DNA of 64,000 nt from Rhizobium sp. Root1334 (GCF_001426665.1 NZ_LMEY01000030.1:725-64724), one strand, 5' to 3'; shown: positions 15,594 through 25,516, counted from the stretch's first letter. The notes: generated by a model from the sequence alone, not told the origin. Translations and numbers: made by a program.

Positions 15594-15925
15594 ACCTCTC
15601 CTTCATTCTCTGGCTCGCCGCTTCCATGGCGATCTTTCTTGGCGGCGCCACGGCATCGCGTTATTATGTTTCCACCAATAACATCCTTATCCTCCTGTTC
15701 TCGCTCGGGCTCTATTGCCTCGGCAATCTGATGATGGTGCGGCTGATGCGTGAGGGTGGGCTCGGGCTTGCCATTTCGGCATCGGCTATTGCCCAACTCC
15801 TCTTGGTCAATTTCATCGCCTTTGCCGTCTTCGGTGAGCGCATGACCTTGCCACAACTGGCCGGAGTGGCGCTGGGTGTCGTCTCCATGGGGTTGATGTT
15901 GCTGCCCACGGGAGGAAAGGCTTGA
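15590..15925 (+). CDS. Small four-helix membrane protein (SMR/EamA-half-like)
   Basis: 111 residues with four hydrophobic helices (about 3-22, 29-51, 57-80 and 86-106), the size and layout of small multidrug resistance proteins or half of an EamA transporter. I see the SMR-like LxxVNFIAFAVFGERMTLPQLAGVALG block near the C-terminus, typical of the DMT superfamily. It lies inside an ABC transporter operon, overlapping the DUF559 stop (ATGA) and abutting the first permease. Whether it moves a substrate itself, helps pyrimidine export or assists the importer is unknown. A GGAGG lies about 17 bases upstream in the DUF559 tail. Confidence 0.75.
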   Translation: MNLSFILWLAASMAIFLGGATASRYYVSTNNILILLFSLGLYCLGNLMMVRLMREGGLGLAISASAIAQLLLVNFIAFAVFGERMTLPQLAGVALGVVSMGLMLLPTGGKA

Positions 15926-15927
15926 AC

Positions 15928-16812
15928 ATGGAAAAGCCGAACCTTTTCAAAGACAGCATCATGCCGGTGGGCGTCATCCTGCTTGCCGTCCTGATTATCT
16001 GGTATGTTTCCGCAGTCTTCCTCAACGCGCCATTCGAGCGCGACACGGCTGCGCGGGCGGGAACGGAGATTACCTTTTCCGAAATCCTGCCGAAAACCAT
16101 GTTCCAGCAACGGCCGGTTCTGCCTGCCCCGCATCAGGTGATCGCCGAAATCTGGAACACGACGGTTTTAATGCCGGTCACCTCCAAGCGAAGCCTCGTT
16201 TACCATGCTTGGATCACACTCTCCGCCACACTGCTCGGGTTTGGCATCGGCACCGTGCTCGGTATCCTGCTGGCGGTTGGCATCGTCCATAACCGGGCGA
16301 TGGATCGCTCACTGATGCCCTGGGTCATTGCCAGCCAGACCATTCCGATCCTCGCCATCGCGCCGATGATCATTGTCGTCCTCAATGCCGTCGGCATATC
16401 CGGGCTTTTGCCCAAGGCGCTGATCTCCACCTATCTGAGCTTCTTCCCGATCGTCGTCGGCATGGTGAAGGGGCTGCGCGCGCCTGAACAGATCCAGCTT
16501 GACCTGATGCACACCTATTATGCCAGCCCGTCGCAGACCTTCTGGAAGCTGCGCTGGCCGTCGTCCATGCCCTATCTCTTCGCCTCGTTGAAAGTCGCCA
16601 TCGCCATTTCGCTGGTTGGTGCCATCGTCGGCGAATTGCCGACCGGTGCCGTGTCCGGTCTCGGCGCCCGCCTGCTCGCCGGTTCCTATTATGGCCAGAC
16701 GGTGCAGATCTGGTCGGCTCTGTTCATGGCGGCAGCGCTCGCCGCAACCCTGGTGATCATTGTCGGGCTTGCCCACACCGCCGTCCTCAAGCGCATGGGG
16801 ATGAAACCATGA
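15928..16812 (+). CDS. ABC transporter permease 1 (pyrimidine-type uptake system)
   Basis: About 294 residues of the BPD_transp_1 family found with SsuC/TauC-type importers. There is an N-terminal helix, a periplasmic loop (residues about 33-75) and about five further helices. The cytoplasmic coupling loop reads LDLMHTYYASPSQTFWKLRWPSSMPYLFASLKVAIAIS. The ATG at 15928 is preceded by GGAGG at 15911-15915; TTG 15922 is closer to it and possible. Its stop overlaps the second permease start (ATGA at 16809). It pairs with that permease as a heterodimeric channel. Confidence 0.87.
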   Translation: MEKPNLFKDSIMPVGVILLAVLIIWYVSAVFLNAPFERDTAARAGTEITFSEILPKTMFQQRPVLPAPHQVIAEIWNTTVLMPVTSKRSLVYHAWITLSATLLGFGIGTVLGILLAVGIVHNRAMDRSLMPWVIASQTIPILAIAPMIIVVLNAVGISGLLPKALISTYLSFFPIVVGMVKGLRAPEQIQLDLMHTYYASPSQTFWKLRWPSSMPYLFASLKVAIAISLVGAIVGELPTGAVSGLGARLLAGSYYGQTVQIWSALFMAAALAATLVIIVGLAHTAVLKRMGMKP

Positions 16813-17681
16813 ACTATAGTCTTCTGTTCGGCGCCATCGTCTTCTGGCTTGCGGCCTGGGCAACCAATGAATGGCTGGTGCGCAGGAAATTCCGCATCCC
16901 GTCAGCAAACAGCGTTGTTCGTCTGGCAGTTCCCCTGCTGTTCGGCGTCAGCATTCTGGTTCTCTGGGAAGGACTGGTGCGCGGGCTCAATGTTCCCTCG
17001 GTGCTGCTACCGCCACCGTCGATGATCTGGACGCGGCTGATCAACTCGGTGCCGACACTTTGGGCCGATTTCCAGCAGACGTTCCTAAAAGCCGTCATCA
17101 CCGGCTATGCGCTTGGCTGCGGGCTCGGCTTCCTCGTTGCGATTGCCATCGACCGTTCGCCTTTCCTGCAGAAGGGCCTTCTGCCGCTCGGCAATTTTGT
17201 CTCCGCCCTGCCCGTCATCGGCGTCGCACCGATCATGGTCATGTGGTTCGGCTTCGACTGGCAATCGAAGGTGGCGGTCGTCGTCATCATGACGTTCTTC
17301 CCGATGCTGGTAAACACGGTTTCAGGCCTTGCTGCGGCAAGTTCGATGGAGCGCGACCTGATGCACACCTATGCCGCCAGCTGGTTTCAAACCCTTGTTA
17401 AATTGCGTCTTCCAGCGGCATGGCCTTTCATTTTCAACGCACTCAAGATCAACTCCACTCTGGCGCTGATCGGCGCGATCGTCGCGGAATTCTTCGGCAC
17501 GCCGATCGTCGGCATGGGGTTTAGGATTTCCACCGAGGTGGGACGCATGAATGTCGATATGGTTTGGGCCGAAATCGCCGTTGCGGCGGTGGCTGGCTCC
17601 GCCTTTTACGGGATAGTCGCGCTCATCGAGCGGGCTGTCACGTTCTGGCATCCGTCCGTGCGGAATGCGCGGACGGCTTAA
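16809..17681 (+). CDS. ABC transporter permease 2 (pyrimidine-type uptake system)
   Basis: 290 residues, homologous to the preceding permease. It has about seven hydrophobic segments and the EAA-like coupling loop MERDLMHTYAASWFQTLVKLRLPAAWPFIF. Start ATG 16809 overlaps the previous stop, indicating coupled translation in a fixed ratio. With the ATPase and the binding protein it completes an importer. Substrate specificity cannot be read from the sequence. Confidence 0.88.
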   Translation: MNYSLLFGAIVFWLAAWATNEWLVRRKFRIPSANSVVRLAVPLLFGVSILVLWEGLVRGLNVPSVLLPPPSMIWTRLINSVPTLWADFQQTFLKAVITGYALGCGLGFLVAIAIDRSPFLQKGLLPLGNFVSALPVIGVAPIMVMWFGFDWQSKVAVVVIMTFFPMLVNTVSGLAAASSMERDLMHTYAASWFQTLVKLRLPAAWPFIFNALKINSTLALIGAIVAEFFGTPIVGMGFRISTEVGRMNVDMVWAEIAVAAVAGSAFYGIVALIERAVTFWHPSVRNARTA

Positions 17682-17686
17682 AAAAT

Positions 17687-17707
17687 ACCTGCCCGTGGTG
17701 GGCGGGT
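17687..17707 (+). promoter_or_regulatory. Hairpin ahead of the binding-protein gene
   Basis: ACCTGCCC and GGGCGGGT pair (one G-U) around GTGGT in the 49-base gap between permease 2 and the binding-protein gene. Its position suggests processing or partial attenuation that sets the binding-protein level separately from the membrane subunits. Confidence 0.45.
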
Positions 17708-17730
17708 ACAACAAAAAAGAGGGAACTGAC

Positions 17731-18723
17731 ATGAAGACAAGACTTGCATCATTGCTGCTGGCAAGCGCTTTTTCGCTGTCCGCATTCCATGCCATGGCCG
17801 CCGACAAGGTGGTGCTGCAGCTGAAATGGGTCACGCAGGCCCAGTTCGCCGGCTATTACGTCGCCAAGGACAAGGGTTTTTATGAAGCCGAAGGTCTCGA
17901 TGTCGAGATCAAGCCGGGCGGCCCGGACATCGCACCTCCGCAGGTCATCGCCGGTGGCGGCGCCGATGTCGTCGTCGACTGGATGCCATCTGCGCTTGCA
18001 ACCCGCGAAAAGGGCGTGGCGCTCGTCAACATCGCCCAGCCGTTCAAGTCCTCGGGCATGATGCTGACCTGCCTGAAGGAATCCGGCGTCGCCTCTCCTG
18101 CCGATTTCAAGGGCAAGACACTCGGCGTCTGGTTCTTCGGCAACGAATATCCGTTCCTGTCCTGGATGAGCCAACTCGGTCTCAAGACCGATGGCGGCCC
18201 GGATGGCGTCACCGTCCTGAAGCAGGGCTTCAACGTCGATCCGCTGATCCAGAAGCAGGCTGCCTGCATCTCGACCATGACCTATAACGAATATTGGCAG
18301 GTCATCGACGCCGGCATCAAGCCGGATGACCTGGTGGTCTTCAAGTATCAGGATCAGGGCGTCGCAACCTTGGAAGACGGTCTCTACGTGCTTGAAGACA
18401 AGCTCAAGGATCCGGCCTTCAAGGAAAAGATGGTCAAGTTCGTGCGCGCTTCGATGAAGGGCTGGAAATACGCCGAGCAAAACACCGACGAAGCCGCCGG
18501 CATCGTTCTTGAGAACGACGCTACCGGCGCCCAGACGGAAGAACACCAGAAGCGCATGATGAGTGAAGTTGCCAAATTGACGGCAGGCTCGAACGGCGCG
18601 CTGGATGACGCCGACTACAAACGCACCGTTGCTTCGCTGCTGAAGGGTGGATCCGACCCCGTTATCAGCAAGGAACCATCAGGCGCCTTCACGCATGAGA
18701 TTACTGACGCCGCTCTCAAATAG
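17731..18723 (+). CDS. NMT1/THI5-like ABC transporter substrate-binding protein (probable pyrimidine binding)
   Basis: 330 residues. The start at 17731 gives the signal peptide MKTRLASLLLASAFSLSAFHAMAA; the frame runs further upstream only across the hairpin. The mature protein begins VVLQLKWVTQAQFAGYYVAKDKGFYEAEGLDV, the classic NMT1/THI5 opening shared by thiamine-pyrimidine (ThiY), riboflavin (RibY) and predicted pyrimidine-binding proteins. The rutR-linked catabolic genes argue for uracil/thymine or a related ring. Known alternatives are hydroxymethylpyrimidine and riboflavin. The gene ends the operon, followed by a strong terminator. Confidence 0.87.
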   Translation: MKTRLASLLLASAFSLSAFHAMAADKVVLQLKWVTQAQFAGYYVAKDKGFYEAEGLDVEIKPGGPDIAPPQVIAGGGADVVVDWMPSALATREKGVALVNIAQPFKSSGMMLTCLKESGVASPADFKGKTLGVWFFGNEYPFLSWMSQLGLKTDGGPDGVTVLKQGFNVDPLIQKQAACISTMTYNEYWQVIDAGIKPDDLVVFKYQDQGVATLEDGLYVLEDKLKDPAFKEKMVKFVRASMKGWKYAEQNTDEAAGIVLENDATGAQTEEHQKRMMSEVAKLTAGSNGALDDADYKRTVASLLKGGSDPVISKEPSGAFTHEITDAALK

Positions 18724-18749
18724 GCATTTTTATAATACTTTTGACAGAA

Positions 18750-18779
18750 GAAACGCGCGGGCTGGTTCCCGCGCGTTTC
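18750..18779 (+). terminator. Terminator of the uptake operon
   Basis: GAAACGCGCGGG and CCCGCGCGTTTC form a perfect 12-bp GC-rich stem with a 6-base loop, 26 bases after the binding-protein stop. The downstream T run is short, but the stem is strong. Confidence 0.8.
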
Positions 18780-19089
18780 TCATTTGCAACACTTGCAAAT
18801 ACGTTTGCGCAACAAAAAGACATAAAACGGAAGTTGCATTGATGGCACCCAACAAATAAAATAATGAGGCACCATTCTTTATTTCTATGATCTTGCATAG
18901 CCGAATGGCTCTAACTAAATAGAGCCCGAAGGCATTCTGAGGAGGATGCGGGAGAAAATTTACGCGTAACGTAATTGCAACCGGCGCGCTATTTCCTTCC
19001 TTTCCTGCATATGACGGCGACCGGCCCATCCAGGCAATGTTTTCGGCGTCAGCGAACTGATTTATCCGGAATTCGAGGAAAGTGAGCCG
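18780..19089. other. Intergenic region upstream of the RND pump
   Basis: No gene is supported in these 310 bases. The first 130 are noticeably more AT-rich than the surroundings. This stretch must hold the promoter of the RND operon; a GAGGAAAGTGAGCCG leader gives the ribosome-binding site for 19090. No regulator gene adjoins and I see no convincing operator. Confidence 0.6.
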
Positions 19090-20283
19090 ATGGCCCGTAA
19101 CACGACGTTTGCGTTTGGAATTTCCACTGCTCTTTTGCTGACTTTGCTATCCGGCACGGCATTCGCGCAGGAGGCCGCCAAGCCGGAAGCCACGCAGACA
19201 TTGCCGTCCATTGTCGTAACCGAGGTGGCATCCAGGCCGATTGTCGATCGGGTCGTGGCAACCGGTGCGGTAAAAGCCGTCGATGAGACCTATGTCTCCC
19301 CGCTGGTCGACGGGCTTTCCATTCGCACGCTGAACGCCGATGTCGGTGACCGGGTTGAGGCAGAGAGCACGCTCGCGACCCTGAACCAGGATATGCTTGT
19401 GCTGCAAAAGAGCCAATATGCCGCAAGCCTTGCCAAGGCTGAGGCCGCTCTTGCCCAATATCAGGCACAACTTGCGGAAGCGCAGGCCAATGCGGACGAA
19501 GCCGTCCGGGTCAGCGAACGATCAAAAAAGCTCGCCGAGGCGGGTTCGATGTCGACAGCGCAGCGTGACCAGGAAAAAGCCGCCGCCACCGCAGCGCTTG
19601 CGCGCGTCCGCTCGGCTGACCAGTTGGTCTCTGTCGCCAAGGCGGATATCAAGGTCGTCGAGGCGCAGATTTCCGATGTCGATCTGCGGCTTGTCCGCAC
19701 GGATGTGAAAACGCCAGTAACCGGCGTGGTCTCGGCACGCACCGCAAAGGTCGGGGCCATTGCGAACGGCGCCGGTGAGCCGCTGTTCACCATCATTCGC
19801 GATGGAGCCGTTGAGATGAAGGCGGAAATTATCGAAACCGACCTGCCTAAGCTTGAGATCGGCCAGAAGGCAAAGGTGACGCTTGCCGACGGCAAGACGC
19901 AGATCGACGGGAGAATCCGCCTGATTTCGCCGGTGATCGACACCCAGACCCGCCTCGGCAGTGTCTATATCAGCCTGCTGGAACCCGAAAAAGCCAGGGT
20001 TGGCATGTATGCTCGGGCGCAGATCATCGTCACGGAAAAACAGGCGCTCGTCCTGCCGCTTTCGGCGGTCACCAATACGAAGGTCGGCATGGTCGCCCGC
20101 AAGGTTGAGGGTGACGTGGCGCATGTTGCGCAAGTTGAAACCGGCATACAGGATAACGGATATATCGAAATCCGCAGCGGGCTGAAGCAGGGCGACCGGG
20201 TGATTACGAAAGCCGGCGCCTTCGTGCGCGACGGTGATCGCATCAAACCCGTGCTGGCGGCCGCCGAAACCGTATCGAACTGA
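19090..20283 (+). CDS. RND efflux periplasmic adaptor (membrane fusion protein)
   Basis: 397 residues. An N-terminal signal peptide (to about residue 26, ...SGTAFAQ) is followed by a lipoyl/barrel-sandwich half, a long alpha-helical hairpin (about residues 95-185, rich in Ala, Gln and Glu) and the closing half (VKTPVTGVVSARTAKVGAIANGAGEPLFTI). The C-terminal membrane-proximal domain is HlyD/AcrA-like. It bridges the pump at 20298 to an outer-membrane channel not present in this window. The pump gene starts 14 bases downstream. No lipobox is seen. Confidence 0.9.
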   Translation: MARNTTFAFGISTALLLTLLSGTAFAQEAAKPEATQTLPSIVVTEVASRPIVDRVVATGAVKAVDETYVSPLVDGLSIRTLNADVGDRVEAESTLATLNQDMLVLQKSQYAASLAKAEAALAQYQAQLAEAQANADEAVRVSERSKKLAEAGSMSTAQRDQEKAAATAALARVRSADQLVSVAKADIKVVEAQISDVDLRLVRTDVKTPVTGVVSARTAKVGAIANGAGEPLFTIIRDGAVEMKAEIIETDLPKLEIGQKAKVTLADGKTQIDGRIRLISPVIDTQTRLGSVYISLLEPEKARVGMYARAQIIVTEKQALVLPLSAVTNTKVGMVARKVEGDVAHVAQVETGIQDNGYIEIRSGLKQGDRVITKAGAFVRDGDRIKPVLAAAETVSN

Positions 20284-20297
20284 TCGAGGTCAAAGAG

Positions 20298-23200
20298 ATG
20301 AACTTTTCTGCTTGGTCCATCCGCAACCCGATCGCGCCGATCCTGGGTTTCGCGCTCCTGCTCTACCTGGGAATTCAATCGTTCTACGCATTGCCGATCA
20401 CCCGGTTCCCGAACATCGACGTCCCGGTGGTCGCGATCACCGTGACCCAGAACGGCGCCTCGCCGTCGGAACTGGAAATGCAGGTGACCAAGGAGGTCGA
20501 GGACGCCGTTGCCTCGATCGCCGGTGTTGACGAAATCCAATCCACGGTTACCGACGGACAGTCGGTCACTTCAGTCGTTTTCCGTATCGAAAAGCCCACG
20601 GAAGAAGCCGTCCAGGACACCAAGGACGCGATCGACCGCATCCGCAGCGATCTGCCTGCCGACGTTGAAGAACCTGTCGTCACCAAGATCGATGTCGAAG
20701 GCCAAGCCATCCAGACTTTCTCCGTCACATCGCCTGATATGACGCTGGAAGAACTCTCCTGGTTCGTCGATGATACCATCAAGCGCGCCCTGCAGGGTCA
20801 GGTCGGCGTTGGCCGGATTGACCGTTACGGCGGCTCCGACCGGGAAATCAAGGTCGAGCTTGATCCGAACAAGCTCGATTCCTTCGGCATCACAGCCCCG
20901 GATGTCAACAATCAGCTGCGCAGCACCAACGTTGACCTCGGCTCGGGCCGCGGCCAGATCGGCGGAAACGAGCAGACCATCCGTACACTCGGCGACGCTC
21001 GCAACGTGGCCCAACTCGCCAATACGACGATCGCACTGCTCAATGGCCGGTTCGTAAAGCTCTCCGATCTCGGCACCGTCACCGATACCTATGAAGAGCA
21101 GAAATCCTTCTCTCGCTTCAATGGTGACGCATCGGTCACCTTCGCAGTGTTCCGATCCAAGGGCGCCAGCGAAGTCACCGTCGCAGAAACCGTGGCGAAA
21201 AGCCTCGATACGGTTCGTGCCGCCCATCCCCAAGTCAACATCGCAATGGTCGATGACTCGGTCTATTTCACCTACGGCAACTATGAAGCTGCGCTGCACA
21301 CGCTGCTGGAAGGCTCGATCCTTGCCGTTATCGTCGTGCTTCTCTTCCTGAGAAACTGGCGGGCGACGCTTATCGCCGCGGTTGCCCTGCCCCTGTCCGC
21401 GATCCCGACATTCTGGATCATGGATCTGATGGGCTTCTCGCTCAATCTCGTCAGCTTCCTGGCATTGACACTGGCGACGGGTATTCTCGTCGATGACGCG
21501 ATCGTCGAAATCGAGAATATTGCCCGGCATATCAAGATGGGAAAGACGCCGTACCGGGCCTCGCTCGACGCCGCCGACGAAATCGGGCTAGCGGTTATCG
21601 CCACCAGCTTCACCATCATCGCCGTCTTCGTGCCGGTCTCGTTCATGCCCGGTATTGCCGGACAATATTTCATTCAGTTCGGCTTGACGGTCGCCTTCTC
21701 CGTCTTCTTCTCGCTGATGGTCGCGCGTCTGATCACGCCACTGATGGCAGCCTACCTGATGAAGCCCGAGGACGGCGTTGACGACCATCATGACAATGAT
21801 GGGCGCATGATGAAGGGCTATACCTGGCTGGTCAGCGCCACGACCCGGCGCTGGTATATGCGCTACGCAACGATGCTCGCCGCTTTCGCCTTCCTGGCAG
21901 GTTCCCTGGCTCTGATGGCGCAGGTGCCAGGCAGCTTCATGCCGCCGGACGATTCATCGCGCGTCGTGCTGTCGGTCGAATTGCCGCCAAACGCAACTCT
22001 TGCTGAAACCGACGCCACAACTGAACAGATCTACAACGCTGTGCGCGGTATCGATGGCGTGGAGAGCGTCTTCGTGCTCGGCGGCGCCTCGCCGAAGGGC
22101 GATCTTGAACTGCGCCGTGCAACGGTCCGCATCATTCTCGGGACCATCGACCATTCGCTTGTCAAAACCCTGGTCAACAAGGGTCTCGGCAATCTTCCGC
22201 TGATCGGGCAGTATATGCCGAAGATGAAGATGGATGGCAGGACACGTCCGCAGTGGGACGTCGAAAAGGACATCTTCGCCAACCTGCGCGGCATTCCGGA
22301 TGTACGCATCACCAAGCTGAACGATCGCGGCGAACGTGAACTGACCTTCAACTTCCTGTCGTCCAACGAGGACGACCTGAATGCGGCCGTCAGCCTGCTG
22401 GAAGGCAAACTGCGCGCGTCACCCATCCTGTCCAACGTCAGCTCGGAAGGCGCCCTGCCCCGGCCGGAACTGCAGATTCATCCGCGGAAGGATGAAATCG
22501 CACGTCTCGGCATCACGCCGCAGCAGATTTCCCAGACGATCCGCGTTGCTACGACCGGTGATGTCGATGCAGCACTGACCAAGATCTCGCTCGACAACCG
22601 GCTGATCCCGATCCGGGTACAGACGTCACTTGACGTTCGCCGTGACCTCGCAGCGATCGGCGCCCTGAAGGTGAAGACCGCGTCTGGCTCGACGGTTCCG
22701 ATCGATAGCGTTGCCGATATCAGCTATTCCGAAGGACCAAGCTCAATCCTGCGCAATGCTCGCAACAAGGTGGCCTCGATCGGCTCCGATGTGCCGCAGG
22801 GGACCGCGCTCGATACCTCGACCGCAGAGTTCAAGCGGATCGTCGACGAGACGAAGCTGCCATCGACCGTTCGGCTTGCCGAGAGCGGCGATACCAAGAT
22901 CCAGAGCGAGATGATGCAGAGCTTCGGCAACGCCATGCTGCTCGGATTGCTGATGGTGCTGGTGGTGCTCATCCTATTGTTCAAGGATGTGATCCAGCCC
23001 TTCACCATTCTCCTGTCGCTGCCGCTGGCAATCGGCGGCGTCGCTGTGGCGTTGATCCTGACCCGCAATGCATTCTCGATGCCGGTCATGATCGGTGTCC
23101 TGATGCTGATGGGTATCGTCACCAAGAACGCCATCCTGCTGGTCGACTTCGCCGTCGAGATGAAGCGTCAGGGCATGGAACGTGTCCAGGCCATGATCGA

Positions 23201-23600
23201 GGCCGGCCGCAAACGCGCTCAGCCGATCATCATGACATCCATCGCCATGTCGGCGGGTATGATTCCCTCAGCACTCGGTGTCGGCGAAGGCGGTTCGTTC
23301 CGCGCACCGATGGCGATCGCCGTTATCGGCGGCATCATCGTATCCACCGTGCTCTCGCTTCTCGTCGTGCCGTCGTTCTTCCTGATCATGGACGACGTAT
23401 CCCGCCTGATGGGCTGGCTGTTCGGCCGCATGGTCGGCAAGAAGGATGAGGAACTGGAGGTGCTTGAAAACGAAGCATTGACGGGCATCGTCACGGATCA
23501 GGGCAAGACGATCGACGAGTTGCAAAAACGGCTCGACAAGCTGGAAGCCCCCAAACGCGGCGGCAACGTCATCAACCACCCCGCGCTCGCAGCGGAATAG
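20298..23600 (+). CDS. RND-family efflux pump inner-membrane protein (AcrB/HAE1-like)
   Basis: 1100 residues, starting MNFSAWSIRNPIAPILGFALLLYL. The topology is TM1, a large periplasmic loop, TM2-6, TM7, a second periplasmic loop and TM8-12. The TM4 proton-relay region reads LALTLATGILVDDAIVEIENI with the paired aspartates. A roughly 60-residue Glu/Lys-rich tail (KKDEELEVLENEAL...) extends past TM12 and is probably a short coiled coil, longer than in AcrB. Substrates are unknown. The operon has only adaptor and pump, so it would share an outer-membrane factor encoded elsewhere. Confidence 0.92.
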   Translation: MNFSAWSIRNPIAPILGFALLLYLGIQSFYALPITRFPNIDVPVVAITVTQNGASPSELEMQVTKEVEDAVASIAGVDEIQSTVTDGQSVTSVVFRIEKPTEEAVQDTKDAIDRIRSDLPADVEEPVVTKIDVEGQAIQTFSVTSPDMTLEELSWFVDDTIKRALQGQVGVGRIDRYGGSDREIKVELDPNKLDSFGITAPDVNNQLRSTNVDLGSGRGQIGGNEQTIRTLGDARNVAQLANTTIALLNGRFVKLSDLGTVTDTYEEQKSFSRFNGDASVTFAVFRSKGASEVTVAETVAKSLDTVRAAHPQVNIAMVDDSVYFTYGNYEAALHTLLEGSILAVIVVLLFLRNWRATLIAAVALPLSAIPTFWIMDLMGFSLNLVSFLALTLATGILVDDAIVEIENIARHIKMGKTPYRASLDAADEIGLAVIATSFTIIAVFVPVSFMPGIAGQYFIQFGLTVAFSVFFSLMVARLITPLMAAYLMKPEDGVDDHHDNDGRMMKGYTWLVSATTRRWYMRYATMLAAFAFLAGSLALMAQVPGSFMPPDDSSRVVLSVELPPNATLAETDATTEQIYNAVRGIDGVESVFVLGGASPKGDLELRRATVRIILGTIDHSLVKTLVNKGLGNLPLIGQYMPKMKMDGRTRPQWDVEKDIFANLRGIPDVRITKLNDRGERELTFNFLSSNEDDLNAAVSLLEGKLRASPILSNVSSEGALPRPELQIHPRKDEIARLGITPQQISQTIRVATTGDVDAALTKISLDNRLIPIRVQTSLDVRRDLAAIGALKVKTASGSTVPIDSVADISYSEGPSSILRNARNKVASIGSDVPQGTALDTSTAEFKRIVDETKLPSTVRLAESGDTKIQSEMMQSFGNAMLLGLLMVLVVLILLFKDVIQPFTILLSLPLAIGGVAVALILTRNAFSMPVMIGVLMLMGIVTKNAILLVDFAVEMKRQGMERVQAMIEAGRKRAQPIIMTSIAMSAGMIPSALGVGEGGSFRAPMAIAVIGGIIVSTVLSLLVVPSFFLIMDDVSRLMGWLFGRMVGKKDEELEVLENEALTGIVTDQGKTIDELQKRLDKLEAPKRGGNVINHPALAAE

Positions 23601-23618
23601 TTCCAGCTCGCCCCCCTC

Positions 23619-23657
23619 AAAAAGCCCGGCCGCCTCATAAATGCGGCCGGGCTTTTT
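23619..23657. terminator. Bidirectional terminator between the RND pump and ureG
   Basis: AAAAAGCCCGGCCGC and GCGGCCGGGCTTTTT form a perfect 15-bp stem with a 9-base loop and T runs on both strands. It lies between the convergent pump gene (ends 23600) and ureG (ends 23679) and should terminate both. Confidence 0.92.
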
Positions 23658-23678
23658 CGTCTTGAAACAGCGCTCTCT

Positions 23679-24290
23679 TCACAGCCCGCCTTCAACCCTC
23701 AGAAAATCGACGATCGTCTCGATACCGTCGCCGCGTTTCATGTCGGAAAACACGAAAGGCCGCGCAGCACGCATACGGTTGGCGTCCCGCTCCATGACGT
23801 CGAGATCGGCACCGACATAGGGCGCCAGGTCCTTCTTGTTGATCACCAGAAGGTCCGAGCGTGTGATCCCCGGTCCGCCCTTGCGCGGGATTTCCTCGCC
23901 CTGGCAGACGGAAATGACATAGATGGTGATGTCGGCAAGATCAGGCGAAAAGGTCGCTGCCAGATTGTCACCACCGGATTCGATGAAGATGACGTCGAGA
24001 TCCGGAATGCGCCGGTTGAGATCGGCAATGGCCTGCAGGTTGATCGTCGCATCTTCCCGGATTGCCGTGTGCGGACAACCGCCGGTCTCGACGCCAACGA
24101 TCCGGTCCGACGGCAGTGCCTGCATGCGTACCAGCGCCTCGGCATCTTCCTTGGTGTAGATATCATTGGTGACGACGGCGACCGAATATGTTTCGCGCAT
24201 CGCCTTGCAGAGCTTGTCGGTCAACGCTGTCTTGCCGGAGCCGACTGGACCGCCGATTCCGACGCGAAGGGGGCCATTGGCAGATTTCAT
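23679..24290 (-). CDS. ureG: Urease accessory GTPase UreG
   Basis: 203 residues of the SIMIBI GTPase family. The P-loop is [17 protein letters not shown], the metal-binding Cys-Pro-His motif is [16 protein letters not shown], then [19 protein letters not shown] and the NKKDL guanine-recognition motif. It drives nickel insertion into apo-urease with UreD and UreF. It is the last gene of the urease cluster and ends at a bidirectional terminator. ureF lies 36 bases upstream. Confidence 0.96.
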   Translation of the reverse strand: MKSANGPLRVGIGGPVGSGKTALTDKLCKAMRETYSVAVVTNDIYTKEDAEALVRMQALPSDRIVGVETGGCPHTAIREDATINLQAIADLNRRIPDLDVIFIESGGDNLAATFSPDLADITIYVISVCQGEEIPRKGGPGITRSDLLVINKKDLAPYVGADLDVMERDANRMRAARPFVFSDMKRGDGIETIVDFLRVEGGL

Positions 24291-24326
24291 CGTAATATTC
24301 CTTTCAAGAAAGCGGGCTCGAAACTG

Positions 24327-24998
24327 TCAGGACCGAAAGAGCCGCGAATGCAAAGTCTCATGGCGCAGCGCTGAAATATCGGCCGTGATGGTCGCGGAAC
24401 CAAGATCGTCCAGCGTGCTCGTCGCAGCCCGTGCCGCTGTTTCAGCGATCACCGGTTCCAGCCCGGCAAGCACAGCAACTCCGTGTGTCTGCCCGATCAC
24501 CCCGCAACGGATTGCCACCGAAACCAGATTGGATGCCGTCGAATGCAGGTAGGCAGCCAGCGGCGGCTCAAGTCCCGTGCCATGCGCGCCCGCAATCGCC
24601 CCAACGGCAACAGGATAGGCAACCGCACCTGTCAGGGTATCGAGCACCGGATGCGGCCAATGGGCAGCTGCCATCAGGAACGCCTCTCCTTGCAGCATGG
24701 TTTCCATATGGCGCTCGCGCGATCCGGCAAGGGCTTCAGCGAGTTCTCTTAACTCCGCCAGTCGAGGTGTATCTCCACAAGCCCGATAACTCTCGGCCAG
24801 AAGTACGGCATCATTCCAGCTCGAACCATGTTCGATCAACGCCTTCAGCCATCGCGTAAGCCCCGGCGCGTCACGCACCAGACCATCGTGCACCGCCTGC
24901 TCAAGCCCACCGGAATAGGAGAACGCCCCGACCGGAAAGGCTGGCGACAACCATGTCACCAGCCGCAGCAGCGCTTTGGTGTCGGCATGATCAGTCAT
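24327..24998 (-). CDS. ureF: Urease accessory protein UreF
   Basis: 223 residues. Typical all-helical UreF with [26 protein letters not shown] at the N-terminus and a C-terminal [12 protein letters not shown] tail like those that contact UreG/UreD. The start at 24998 ([10 protein letters not shown]) overlaps the end of ureE by 8 bases; an upstream ATG at 25055 lies deep inside ureE. UreF recruits UreG to the urease-UreD complex and gates its GTPase. Confidence 0.93.
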   Translation of the reverse strand: MTDHADTKALLRLVTWLSPAFPVGAFSYSGGLEQAVHDGLVRDAPGLTRWLKALIEHGSSWNDAVLLAESYRACGDTPRLAELRELAEALAGSRERHMETMLQGEAFLMAAAHWPHPVLDTLTGAVAYPVAVGAIAGAHGTGLEPPLAAYLHSTASNLVSVAIRCGVIGQTHGVAVLAGLEPVIAETAARAATSTLDDLGSATITADISALRHETLHSRLFRS

Positions 24999-25473
24999 GG
25001 GCGTGATGGTGGCCGCCATGACCATGCGAATGTCCACCGGAGCCATGATAGGCACCGCGCATCGGCTGAAACGGTTCCGTCACCTCACTGATCGCAGCGC
25101 CCAGACCTTCCAGCATCGCCTTGATCACCGGATCACGCAGAATCAAAATCCGCTCCAGCCGGATTTCTGCGGCAAGGTGCCGATTGCCGAGATGCCAGGC
25201 GAGTTCGATCAGGTGGAGGGGATCTCGCGGGCGAATGTCATAGAGCGGCTCATCAATCGCAGCGATGCGGACATACTCCCCGGTGTCCAATACCAGAAGA
25301 TCGCCATCAGCCAGCATGACGGGCTCCTTCAGGTCAAGCATCACCACATCGTCATTGTCGAGATGCAGCAATTTGCGGCGCAGGTGCCGCTTGTCATGGG
25401 CAAGAGCAATCGTATGCAGCGCTGTCTTGTCGGTTGGACCGGGCGACAGGATCTCAGTCGAGCGATAGGGCAT
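24991..25473 (-). CDS. ureE: Urease accessory nickel chaperone UreE
   Basis: 160 residues. The N-terminal peptide-binding domain is followed by the nickel-binding domain ([28 protein letters not shown]). The C-terminus is an exceptionally His-rich tail (residues about 143-160, [18 protein letters not shown]), expected to store Ni2+. It delivers nickel to UreG. It is the first gene of a ureE-F-G run that follows the peroxiredoxin and its terminator, so these three may be transcribed from their own promoter in 25474-25516. Confidence 0.94.
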   Translation of the reverse strand: MPYRSTEILSPGPTDKTALHTIALAHDKRHLRRKLLHLDNDDVVMLDLKEPVMLADGDLLVLDTGEYVRIAAIDEPLYDIRPRDPLHLIELAWHLGNRHLAAEIRLERILILRDPVIKAMLEGLGAAISEVTEPFQPMRGAYHGSGGHSHGHGGHHHAHD

Positions 25474-25516
25474 TCAACGAGCCTTCAAATTCAATCATAT
25501 GACTGTAACAACAAAA

